The notes beneath the pieces are model-generated. The model was not told the origin of the DNA, searched no databases, and was given only the letters and a program-made list of their open reading frames with translations. From positions 1 to 64,000 of the forward strand of contig JAGAXW010000009.1 of the NCBI GenBank assembly GCA_017847725.1: DNA of 64,000 nt. The letters run 5' to 3'. Position 1 is the first letter of the stretch. Each line of letters begins with the position of its first letter. Positions 52,438 to 60,354 of this stretch are shown here, in pieces. Source of the stretch: Prevotella sp. (GTDB lineage: Bacteria > Bacteroidota > Bacteroidia > Bacteroidales > Bacteroidaceae). The translations under genes and the position numbers were made by a program.

Positions 52438-55400
52438 ATGAAGCGAAGAGCATTTCTTTTTTTCCTGGCAAGCCTCTCTGCGGCAGCACTCCAGGCACAG
52501 GTCATCGACCGCATCACCTTAGGCAACGCCGAGAGCGAGGCGCTCCACGGACTGACCACCTACTGTCCTGACTATACCAAAACCATCACCAACGGACTGA
52601 AGGGGCTGACGGGGCGCAACTGCCTGCAGTTCGACCAGAACCCCTTCTGCGGCAGCTATGCCGGCATCTACGGCGGCGAATACTGTTTTGTACTGGCGGT
52701 CGACGGCACCCGGCAGAACTACCTGACACTGAAGACCAACGGCGGCGACGGTGTGAACGACTACGAGCGCTACCGCATCCAGGTGGACAACAAGGACCTG
52801 CAGGACTACCAGCGCGACGCCGTCAGTTTCTCCACCGAGAAGGCACCGGGCGGCTTTGCCTATTCCACCCTGGTATTGCCCCGCAAGGCCACCGACGGCA
52901 AGACGGCCGTCGTCATCCGCGTGCGCAGCGTGGGCCACTACTATGCCTACGGCACACCAACCCAGTTCAACACCTACCAGTATGCCATGACGGGCAACAT
53001 GCCCCCCATCTATGCTGCCTACACCTCGACGAACCCCAGCGTGCAGCTGTCCGACGAGCCGCAGGGCCAGCTGGCCAGCTACAACACGGCCACGGCCAGC
53101 CCGCTCGGCATGACGCTGGCCGCGCTGAAGACCAAAATCAACACCAAGCTCAGCGATGCCATCAAGAGTCAGATAGCAGGCGGCGACTTCAAGCCCGCCT
53201 ACCAGAACAACAACTTCAACATCATCGAGGCCATGGGTGTGGCCTACCAGAAGGGCGTCTATGGCACCACGGCCAATGCGCTGGCCGCCAAGATACGTGT
53301 GGCGCTGGACTCGATGGTCTATATCAACAACCTCTGCAAGGGCGGTGCCAACATCACAGTCAGTGCCATAGGCAACACCGCCACCAAGCAGATTGCCTCC
53401 GAGGGCTGGGGCGGACTGTTCGGCAATCAGGGCTATGGCTTCTACCTGCTCTGGAAGGCCGGCAAGGTGACCACCCTCTGGCTCAACTCACAGGTGGACC
53501 TGGGCAACGGCAAGCTGAAGCGCCGCGACCAGTACATAGAAGCCTTCAAGGAGAGCTTCGACGCCGGCTGCACGCTGAGCGGCCGACGCCACATCACCAA
53601 CCAGGCCATGGAGGCCTCGTACAGCGTCTACGGTGCTGCGCTGGCGCTCTATGCGCTCGACCCCGACACCTATCACAATGCACCTAAGCTGGCCCACCGC
53701 TTCATCCGCGAGGCACTGGGACTGGAGGAGTGGACGGGCGTGCCCAAGAATGTCACGTTCGACGGCACACTGAAGGATGACGACGGCTATCCCACCTACG
53801 AACTGGGCGACGCCACGTCGCACTCGACCAGCGAGAACTTCTGGGGCGAGCACTTCCACATGATGACCGAAAAGGGCAACGGCCGCGAAGAAGGCTGGAC
53901 GTGCACCTCGTGCTACGGCAACATGGGACAGCGCATCTGCGACATGTACCTGATCTCTACCTGGGACCCCTACCTGGGCAGCAAGGGCGACGAGGACATC
54001 CTCAAGATGGCCGTGCAGAACGAGAAGAACCAGGCCTACTTTGCCTACCCGCGTGCCGACCTGAACGGGCACCGCGTCATCAGCGGCGAGAGCGCCACCT
54101 GCTGGCGCAACCGCTACGACCCGGGCCGACCTTATTATAATAACCTCATCGTGGCAGCACTGAGCGACGACGAAGAGCTGATGGGCCACGTCTGGCAGGG
54201 CTATCTCGAGGGGCACGTGGCCTGCGCTGACGATGCCGACTACCGCCTGTTCCCCTACTACCAGCATAGCTACTATCTGCCCGAGGCCATCGACAAGCTG
54301 ATAGCCTACGGCAACAACCATGCTAGCAGCTATACCCCCATGCCAGCCACGCCGGGTCAGCCCGACTATGCCGTGGGCGACGCCCAGGACGGCATCGTGG
54401 CCGTGAAGCATGGCGACGAGTACCTCTTCGTCAACTTCTACAGCGAGATGTCGCTCGGCTCCAGCGGCAAGGCACATCTCATCACGCCCAACGAGGTACG
54501 CCTGATGTCGTTCGTCCCTGAGGTGATGAAATATACTGTCTCCGGCCAGACCACCACGGCACCTGATGAGTATGTCAACTCGAACCACCGCATCACCTAT
54601 CCCGACCATCCGCAGATGGCCAACGGCGGCACCGTCTACGACCTGCCGGCCTACGACGCAGAGGGCAACTACAACGCCAGCCGACAGATATGCGACTACT
54701 ACCAGCAGCAGCTGGGCCGCTACCTGATAGCCCAGAACACCACGGCCGACCGCTCCTACACGCTCGTCCTCAGCGGCACCGACGCCGAGAACCAGCAGGC
54801 CCTCGACATCGCCACTGGCGAGACGGTGACCCTCACCGAGGCCATCGCCGTCGACCCCCGCACCACCAAGGTCTACTACCTCACTACCAAGGTCTCCACC
54901 TCCACCACTCCCATTGGTTCTCCGTCGGGCATCACCACCAGCCTCGCCACTCGCGTCAGCGAACTGACGACCTTCGCCCAGCAGGCCGCAACCATACTCA
55001 GCGAAGACGACCGCCCGGGCTACTACAAGACGACGGCCTTCATGCCCTTCTTCCACGTGCTGACCATGTCGGCCTACGTGGCCCAGACGGGCGACGAGAC
55101 TGCGCAGACCGCTCAACTGACAGCACTGGAGGAGGCCTACCAGACCTTCGTCGGCACGCAGTTTGCCTACAATGCCTGCGCCGTGCCAGGCGACATGGAC
55201 TATACCAAGAAGGCATCTACCAGCGGTTCCGTACAGAACACGAAGACGTCCATGAGCAGCGCCAAGACCGGTGCGGCCCTCTACCTGCCCATCATGGCCA
55301 GCGAGACGGGCGACTATACCGTCAAGGTCAAGGCCAAGGGCCACGTGGCCGACAGCTACCAGCCGTCGCTGAACCTGACGCTGCTGTCGCAGGAGCAATA

Positions 55401-56658
55401 CTACAACGGACAGACCGACAGCGACCCGCTGCAGACCCAGCTGATAGCCTACAGCCAGTTCGACTACGCCACCTACACCTGGAGCATCCACCTGGATGCC
55501 GGCAAGGTGATGGTGCTGAAATACTTGTTCGGCGGCACGTCGACAGGCTTCGTAGTAGACGTCGGCAAGACGACCATTGCGGCACAGACTGCCTACGAAA
55601 GGCTGCAGGCCGAAATACTGACAGCCACCAACCTGCTGGCCCAGTATGCCGACGACGAGGCCGTCTCTGACGCCAGCCGACAGGCCCTGCAGACCGCCAT
55701 CGACGTGGCGAAGGCCGTCAGCGACAGCGCCCCTGATGCCGACATCGAGGCAGCCATCGAAGCCCTCCAGCAGGCCGAGCGCTTGTTCCTGGCCAACGTA
55801 GCCACGTGGCAGTACCCGTCGGCCGACCAGGCTTTCGTCAAGGGCAACACCAGCCAGAGCGGCAAGGGCGGCAGCTTCGAGATACGCAACGCCACGGGCA
55901 CCGACCATGCCTACGTGGCTGCCATCAAGTTTGACATCAGCAAACTGCTCAGCGACGACGTCGAGGTAGAGTCGGCCACGCTGCGCCTGGTGACGGTAGA
56001 GAACGGCGGCGACGTCAATGTGCACCCCTTCACCGCCAACTTCGGCGAGGCCGGCGGCACCACCGACTGCTATGCCGCCAAGGAGACCTTCATCGACCAG
56101 GCCATCGCCCAAGACCCCATCTTCACCTTCAAGGTACGGCTGGGCGGCGGCAAGAAGATATTCGAGTGGGTGCCCAGCGCCACGACGACCTACACCATTG
56201 CCGACTGGACGGTGACCAACGACATCACCAACCACCTGAAGCAGTGCATCAGCGACGGCAGCGAGGCGCTGTCCGTCCTGCTGGCTCCGGCATCGAGCAG
56301 CACCACGCGCTCGACAGTGCTCTCGAAGGATGCCGACGCAAACACCTTCGGCACAGGCACCACCGACGAATACTACCTCTCGGGTGACAACATCGGCCAG
56401 AAGACGGGCAACAAGGTGAGCCGCTGGTCGCGACTGCTCGAGGTGCTGGCCAACGACGGCTCGCCCCTCTCGTCGCTCTACCCCAAACTCTCGGTGACCC
56501 TCACCGTCAAGGATGCCACAGGCATCGCACAGACCAAGACGGTGGACATCATGCCCGCAGCCGACGTCATCTTCGACCTGCAGGGGCGTCGTCTGACCAA
56601 GGAACAGATGAAGAGCGGCATCTACATCGTAAACGGCAAAAAGATATTCGTGCGCTGA
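52438..56658 (+). CDS. Giant secreted multidomain protein, paralog of the 40864 product
   Basis: 1406 residues: a signal peptide (to about Ala20); an N-terminal beta-sandwich and helical toroid-like part (about 25-760) homologous to the protein at 40864; a beta-rich module (about 870-1040); a helical FIVAR-like stretch (about 1045-1120, YERLQAEILTATNLLAQYADDEAVSDASRQALQ type); a DNRLRE/CBM96-like sandwich (about 1125-1370); and the tail FDLQGRRLTKEQMKSGIYIVNG. The first module probably carries an activity on polysaccharide, and the rest binds substrate or the cell surface. No known catalytic family was assigned. Confidence 0.65.
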   Translation: MKRRAFLFFLASLSAAALQAQVIDRITLGNAESEALHGLTTYCPDYTKTITNGLKGLTGRNCLQFDQNPFCGSYAGIYGGEYCFVLAVDGTRQNYLTLKTNGGDGVNDYERYRIQVDNKDLQDYQRDAVSFSTEKAPGGFAYSTLVLPRKATDGKTAVVIRVRSVGHYYAYGTPTQFNTYQYAMTGNMPPIYAAYTSTNPSVQLSDEPQGQLASYNTATASPLGMTLAALKTKINTKLSDAIKSQIAGGDFKPAYQNNNFNIIEAMGVAYQKGVYGTTANALAAKIRVALDSMVYINNLCKGGANITVSAIGNTATKQIASEGWGGLFGNQGYGFYLLWKAGKVTTLWLNSQVDLGNGKLKRRDQYIEAFKESFDAGCTLSGRRHITNQAMEASYSVYGAALALYALDPDTYHNAPKLAHRFIREALGLEEWTGVPKNVTFDGTLKDDDGYPTYELGDATSHSTSENFWGEHFHMMTEKGNGREEGWTCTSCYGNMGQRICDMYLISTWDPYLGSKGDEDILKMAVQNEKNQAYFAYPRADLNGHRVISGESATCWRNRYDPGRPYYNNLIVAALSDDEELMGHVWQGYLEGHVACADDADYRLFPYYQHSYYLPEAIDKLIAYGNNHASSYTPMPATPGQPDYAVGDAQDGIVAVKHGDEYLFVNFYSEMSLGSSGKAHLITPNEVRLMSFVPEVMKYTVSGQTTTAPDEYVNSNHRITYPDHPQMANGGTVYDLPAYDAEGNYNASRQICDYYQQQLGRYLIAQNTTADRSYTLVLSGTDAENQQALDIATGETVTLTEAIAVDPRTTKVYYLTTKVSTSTTPIGSPSGITTSLATRVSELTTFAQQAATILSEDDRPGYYKTTAFMPFFHVLTMSAYVAQTGDETAQTAQLTALEEAYQTFVGTQFAYNACAVPGDMDYTKKASTSGSVQNTKTSMSSAKTGAALYLPIMASETGDYTVKVKAKGHVADSYQPSLNLTLLSQEQYYNGQTDSDPLQTQLIAYSQFDYATYTWSIHLDAGKVMVLKYLFGGTSTGFVVDVGKTTIAAQTAYERLQAEILTATNLLAQYADDEAVSDASRQALQTAIDVAKAVSDSAPDADIEAAIEALQQAERLFLANVATWQYPSADQAFVKGNTSQSGKGGSFEIRNATGTDHAYVAAIKFDISKLLSDDVEVESATLRLVTVENGGDVNVHPFTANFGEAGGTTDCYAAKETFIDQAIAQDPIFTFKVRLGGGKKIFEWVPSATTTYTIADWTVTNDITNHLKQCISDGSEALSVLLAPASSSTTRSTVLSKDADANTFGTGTTDEYYLSGDNIGQKTGNKVSRWSRLLEVLANDGSPLSSLYPKLSVTLTVKDATGIAQTKTVDIMPAADVIFDLQGRRLTKEQMKSGIYIVNGKKIFVR

Positions 56659-56752
56659 ATAAGTAGCACAACAGACAGAGACGTATAATGTGTGTAGTTT
56701 TGTTAGTAGTTATTTGTTAGTAAGATTATTCTTGTAAATTTATGTTGGGAAC

Positions 56753-56787
56753 GGGGGGATGCGTGATGCATTCTCCCGCTCTTTTTT
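56753..56787 (+). terminator. Terminator after the 52438 gene
   Basis: A 10-bp stem (GGGGGGATGC/GCATTCTCCC, two G-U pairs) with a GTGAT loop, followed by GCTCTTTTTT. Confidence 0.8.
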
Positions 56788-56883
56788 GGAATCTTTCCTA
56801 AAACTCGCTTGCAGACAATTCTGCCTGCTATTTTCCTTTGGCGGTAAAAAAAGTAGCTTATAAACAAGGTTTGCAGTCTGGTT

Positions 56884-56914
56884 TTACGTACATTCCTCTC
56901 GTCGGTCGTAATTA
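56884..56914 (+). promoter_or_regulatory. ECF-like promoter motif, 56959 gene
   Basis: TTACGTA (56884-56890), 16 bases, CGTAATTA (56907-56914), 44 bases before the ATG. Confidence 0.7.
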
Positions 56915-56958
56915 TAGTTAAGATTACGATTTTTAACAACTAAAAAAGTTTATTTAGT

Positions 56959-58695
56959 ATGAAAGAATTTACACTATCACGACGGCTCTGCGCCGTCACA
57001 ATGGGTCTCCTGCTCAGCGTAGGCGGAGCATGGGCAGACGGTGTTAACTTGCTGCAGTACATTACTGCTGAAAAAGCTGCTGCAAATGACACGTATCATA
57101 TGGTGGAGACAGGAAATAAAACCTATCCCACTGTTACAAAAAATGGTGAAGCAATAGAATTTACAACCCATGAGACTTACCTTAAACTCAATCTGACTGA
57201 TATTGACGTGACATTAGGCAACGGACAAGTCTATTTAGCAGTGGAGATGAGTAATGCATACAATCCTGGAGATTCTGAAAATAGCGGCGTACCTAACAGA
57301 GGTACAAATTATAGAAAGGTGAATCTTACTGTTAACGGAACGGCGACAGGTAACATAGAAAGATCAAAAGGTAATTTGAGAATACAAGGCTTAGGCACTT
57401 ATGGCAGTACAGGCACCACCAAGGATAATATTATGGCGATAGTGTGCGCCTTAGCAGATGACAACACCACTCTTTATAATATGTATCTGAGTGGTGAGCC
57501 TATCAAACTTACCTCCTTTACTATGGAGTTTACTGTCCCTGATGCAATAGACATGACTATCAAGCGCTTAGGATTCTACACGCTCGGAGAATTAGCCAAC
57601 CTCTATTCTGATTTAACTAGTTCAAGATTTACTTTCAATCCAGGAAAGTTAGATCTTAATAAATGGAATGGACAAACAAGCAGTGGTTCAAATACCATAA
57701 AGCTTGACAAAAATACTGATGAAGCTGAGACTGATGACAGTGAGACAATTTTTAATCTCATGCAGATGCGTCTGCGTGCCATTGGTAATATGCCCACAGC
57801 AGCTGGTGGAACATGGACTATCGATCTTTGTAGAGGCTCAATCGGTAGCGGAACCGTTATGAATTATGGAGGTGCATCCCCCGTAACTGAAGATCTTTTT
57901 CAGACAAAAACAGGTGTGATATATGAAATCATGCGTGGTTCGCATAAGTTACTGCCAACCCCGACTCAGGGTATTGTGCGCATGGCCTACTGGTCGCACT
58001 ACGACTGCAAAGATGGTTCAACTCCCAATGGTTTAAAACCTACAGGCACTCAGTCACGCAGTCTCTATGACTACACCCGCGACTTTAAGGAGGGTTACAA
58101 TTCTTGTATTGTTCCGTTTGCATTTAATGTTAGCGACCTGCCCTCTGCTCTAACAGCTTATATCTTCACTTCTGCTGATGGCAATGGAAAAGTGACATTT
58201 ACAAAAGCAACGGGTAGTGTAGCCGCCAATACTCCAATGATTATCAAGTGTTCAGCTGCCGGATTGTATGTCATTCCTGGCAAAGACACTACAGGTGATA
58301 ACAATACACCTTTATCTGTTGAAAACTACTACGAGACCGATGTAAACGGCATCAAGTTTGTAGGCTCTTACGTCCAGAAAAATCCTTGTACAGACGACTA
58401 CACGGACACGGATTACGACTGCTACGGTATCTCAGCTGATGGCACGAGTCTGGTGAAGATGGCTGGTGCGCAGACAAGCTACTACCGCGCATTCCTGGCC
58501 GTTAAAAAGAATAATGCAGGTTCGCGTTCGCTCTCCATCGGCTTCGACGACGACAATGAGCCCACTGGCATCAAGGCTGTCAATAACATCGACACCAACG
58601 CCGACGGCATCTATTATAACTTGAGTGGTCAGCGCGTTGCCCAGCCCACAAAGGGACTATATATTGTTAATGGTAAGAAAGTAATCATGAAATAA
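56959..58695 (+). CDS. Secreted protein of unknown function with sorting-type tail
   Basis: 578 residues: a signal peptide (to about Ala26), an N-terminal beta-sandwich (about 30-200), and a second region (about 330-510) with a pattern common in Prevotella surface proteins (YNSCIVPFAFNVSDLP...GNGKVTFTKATGSVAANTPMIIKC). The tail is YYNLSGQRVAQPTKGLYIVNG. The first two thirds are clearly more AT-rich than the flanking genes, with different codon choice, suggesting recent acquisition. It is followed after 18 bases by a 59-codon gene with a strong ribosome site. Confidence 0.65.
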   Translation: MKEFTLSRRLCAVTMGLLLSVGGAWADGVNLLQYITAEKAAANDTYHMVETGNKTYPTVTKNGEAIEFTTHETYLKLNLTDIDVTLGNGQVYLAVEMSNAYNPGDSENSGVPNRGTNYRKVNLTVNGTATGNIERSKGNLRIQGLGTYGSTGTTKDNIMAIVCALADDNTTLYNMYLSGEPIKLTSFTMEFTVPDAIDMTIKRLGFYTLGELANLYSDLTSSRFTFNPGKLDLNKWNGQTSSGSNTIKLDKNTDEAETDDSETIFNLMQMRLRAIGNMPTAAGGTWTIDLCRGSIGSGTVMNYGGASPVTEDLFQTKTGVIYEIMRGSHKLLPTPTQGIVRMAYWSHYDCKDGSTPNGLKPTGTQSRSLYDYTRDFKEGYNSCIVPFAFNVSDLPSALTAYIFTSADGNGKVTFTKATGSVAANTPMIIKCSAAGLYVIPGKDTTGDNNTPLSVENYYETDVNGIKFVGSYVQKNPCTDDYTDTDYDCYGISADGTSLVKMAGAQTSYYRAFLAVKKNNAGSRSLSIGFDDDNEPTGIKAVNNIDTNADGIYYNLSGQRVAQPTKGLYIVNGKKVIMK

Positions 58696-58713
58696 GAAAA
58701 GGAGGATAGCTAT

Positions 58714-58893
58714 ATGAAAAAGACATATCAGAAACCTGAGATGCAGGTATTTGCCATCAACAACAAACAGCCCCTCATGGCAGGCAGTATTAACCAAGAT
58801 GGAGATAATTTGAATATCAATGTTGGCGGAGACGACATGGGTAGTGGTACTATCAACGCTCGCGGCTACGACTGGGGCGACGAAGACGAGTAA
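58714..58893 (+). CDS. Small protein (59 aa), MKKTYxKPE family
   Basis: 59 codons starting MKKTYQKPEMQVFAINNKQPLMAGS and ending in an acidic, aromatic tail (RGYDWGDEDE). Strong Shine-Dalgarno GGAGG lies about 10 bases before the ATG, which is unusual in this genome. Short proteins with the same MKK-Y-KP start, a Met-Ala-Gly/Ala-Ser bend and an acidic end are common next to Prevotella surface-protein genes; their function is unknown to me. The layout (leader-like N-half, polar C-half) would also fit a peptide precursor. Co-transcribed with the 56959 gene and ended by a strong terminator. Confidence 0.75.
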   Translation: MKKTYQKPEMQVFAINNKQPLMAGSINQDGDNLNINVGGDDMGSGTINARGYDWGDEDE

Positions 58894-58930
58894 CCCGAAA
58901 GCGACGAGAGAAACGTACTGAATACTGAAA

Positions 58931-58971
58931 GTGTGCCCCCTGCTTGCCATCGATGCAAGCAGGGGGCACAC
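58931..58971 (+). terminator. Strong intrinsic terminator
   Basis: A 17-bp perfect stem (GTGTGCCCCCTGCTTGC and its inverse) with a 7-base loop, followed by GCTTGTTTATCTTTT, 37 bases after the small-protein stop. Confidence 0.92.
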
Positions 58972-58999
58972 GCTTGTTTATCTTTTCACTATACAGTCG

Positions 59000-59023
59000 T
59001 TATTCTGGGGCAGTCTGAAAACA
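59000..59023. repeat. Inverted repeat left of the toxin-antitoxin region
   Basis: A 24-base stretch (from TTATTCTGGGGCAGTC) that recurs inverted at 60202-60225 with one difference. The part CAGTCTGAAAACACGCGGATTAA (59011-59033) also recurs in direct orientation at 60253-60275. The copies bracket the sorting-tail remnant and the toxin-antitoxin pair. Confidence 0.7.
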
Positions 59024-59128
59024 CGCGGATTAATAATGGTGGGAGCAAGTTTTCCTTGCGATGAAGAAGGCGGTGCCCCCACCACGTTATCAGCGTTTTA
59101 TGCTATCGGCTTTTGTCAAGTAGGAACC

Positions 59129-59240
59129 TTATTTCTTGATGATTACCTTCTTGACGTTCTTGCCTTCGGCCGAACGGATGATATACATGCCGTTCTGACG
59201 AACCTTATCCATCTTCTGGCCATTCAGGCTGTATAATGCA
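59129..59240 (-). pseudogene. Orphan sorting-tail remnant of a secreted-protein gene
   Basis: On the minus strand a frame reads ALYSLNGQKMDKVRQNGMYIIR, then SAEGKNVKKVIIKK and a stop at 59129-59131. This is the C-terminal tail type of the secreted proteins in this locus. No body precedes it: directly upstream is the end of the toxin gene, in another frame. It is a 3' fragment left after recombination or insertion. A shadow frame on the plus strand covers the same bases. Confidence 0.75.
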
Positions 59241-59861
59241 TCACTTATTTGATTTTATTGTCATGAGGTCACAAACCATCAGGCGTGTTTCTCGAAACAC
59301 CTCAACATTATCCACCTGTTCAGACTTTGACATATAAGCCATTTCTTCCTCATCCGATGAGAAGATAAAATCAAAGCCGTTATCTTTATAGAACTCCAAC
59401 ACTTTTGGATTGTTTACTGCATCCACTATAACATATCTACAGCCCGTTTTGTTCAATGGATCAATAAACCACGACTTGATAAAATCCAATACTTCCTTAC
59501 CGAGAGCTTTCCCGCTAAAGCCATCAAATACTGCAAGTTGAGCTACCAGAACTGCTGGATATTGGGAGCGCTGCTTAGAGAATGGAATCTTTCTGTTAAG
59601 TTTGTTTCGCTTAGACTTGGGCATATTGTCAACCCTGACAGAAGAGTTGGCCAAGGTAAAGGCAGCAACCATATTATGCGCTTCGCGCGTAATGAAACAA
59701 TACGATTTCCCCAGCATCTGGTAATCATAGTCTGCAAACTCCTCCCGGAAGAACTTGTCTATTTGCTTATCCTTCAAGCACGAGAAAGGCTTGCAGCGAG
59801 CTACAAGACCTTCTGTCATTCTCCAAAACTCACATTCAGAGTCTAAAAATGAATTTACCAT
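59241..59861 (-). CDS. GNAT acetyltransferase, probable toxin
   Basis: 206 residues of the GNAT fold: acetyl-CoA site around VAQLAVFDGFSGKALGKEVLDF (about 105-127) and the family end motif NNPKVLEFYKDNGFDFI. The N-terminal pattern (CKPFSCLKDKQIDKFF) resembles toxins that acetylate aminoacyl-tRNA and block translation. Paired with a small upstream gene overlapping it by 7 bases (ATGGTAA), the typical antitoxin-toxin layout. Base composition is more AT-rich than the neighbours, suggesting transfer. An ordinary acetyltransferase is the alternative. Confidence 0.75.
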   Translation of the reverse strand: MVNSFLDSECEFWRMTEGLVARCKPFSCLKDKQIDKFFREEFADYDYQMLGKSYCFITREAHNMVAAFTLANSSVRVDNMPKSKRNKLNRKIPFSKQRSQYPAVLVAQLAVFDGFSGKALGKEVLDFIKSWFIDPLNKTGCRYVIVDAVNNPKVLEFYKDNGFDFIFSSDEEEMAYMSKSEQVDNVEVFRETRLMVCDLMTIKSNK

Positions 59862-60019
59862 TCGTCCAGATGTGCTTTTGACAAAATAGAACGAGCAATC
59901 TCCACCTGTTCAGTGAAGTCAATAGAACCGCGATTGGCTTCTGCCTCGGCAGCTCTTTCGTTGAATCGTTGTGCCACATCACCTGTAAGAGTCGGGATGG
60001 GTTTAATATAATATGCCAT
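59855..60019 (-). CDS. Small antitoxin-like protein (54 aa)
   Basis: 54 residues from MAYYIKPIPTLTGDVAQRFN. The frame extends 57 bases upstream through the promoter box, so that start is rejected. An acidic helical protein (RFNERAAEAEANRGSIDFTEQVEIARSIL) without a clear ribbon-helix-helix signature. Short proteins of this kind precede GNAT toxin genes in Bacteroidales. It overlaps the toxin start by 7 bases and has its own promoter. Confidence 0.72.
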   Translation of the reverse strand: MAYYIKPIPTLTGDVAQRFNERAAEAEANRGSIDFTEQVEIARSILSKAHLDEW

Positions 60020-60038
60020 AGCCCTTATAATTCCGGTG

Positions 60039-60046
60039 CAAAGATA
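60039..60046 (-). promoter_or_regulatory. Promoter of the toxin-antitoxin pair
   Basis: TATCTTTG on the minus strand, 19 bases before the antitoxin ATG. Confidence 0.65.
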
Positions 60047-60201
60047 ACTATTTTTTTTAATTCTACAAACTTTCAAATAACAAAAAAGTGGGAGGGTGTG
60101 TCAAAAAGACTGGGGTGCAGACATAACTCCAGTTGCAGACAAGGCGGTAACCGCTCACCTCCCATGTAGGGGAGGGAAGCAGCTGCGCCAACAGTCAACC
60201 A
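60047..60201. other. Gene-free stretch upstream of the antitoxin promoter
   Basis: Contains a hairpin CCTCCC-ATGTA-GGGGAGG near 60160-60176 and no gene. It may be part of the boundary of the inserted toxin-antitoxin segment. Confidence 0.4.
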
Positions 60202-60225
60202 TGTTTTCAGACTGACCCAGAATAA
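60202..60225. repeat. Inverted repeat right of the toxin-antitoxin region
   Basis: Inverse of 59000-59023, 23 of 24 bases. With the related segment 60253-60265 it can also form a local hairpin (TTTTCAGACTGA...TCAGTCCGAAAA). Confidence 0.7.
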
Positions 60226-60271
60226 ACGGATTCGGAAGCCCCTCTGTCGGCTCAGTCCGAAAACACGCGAA

Positions 60272-60304
60272 TTAAGTAGTGGCAGGCAGTGGCTCGTAAT
60301 TTGA
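60272..60304 (+). promoter_or_regulatory. ECF-like promoter motif, 60355 gene
   Basis: TTAAGTA (60272-60278), 16 bases, CGTAATTTGA (60295-60304), 50 bases before the ATG. Its -35 half overlaps the end of the repeat at 60253-60275. Confidence 0.75.
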
Positions 60305-60354
60305 GAAGAGGAAAAACAATACTTCTTTAATTATTAACTAAATGTATTAAGCGT

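Noticed and set aside
53488-56235. 915-codon open frame on the minus strand
   Set aside because: It lies antisense to the 1406-residue secreted protein and has a low-complexity Val/Gly/Ala/Leu composition without domains or promoter. A shadow of codon bias.
58931-59236. 101-codon plus-strand frame
   Set aside because: It begins inside the terminator hairpin and runs antisense to the sorting-tail remnant.
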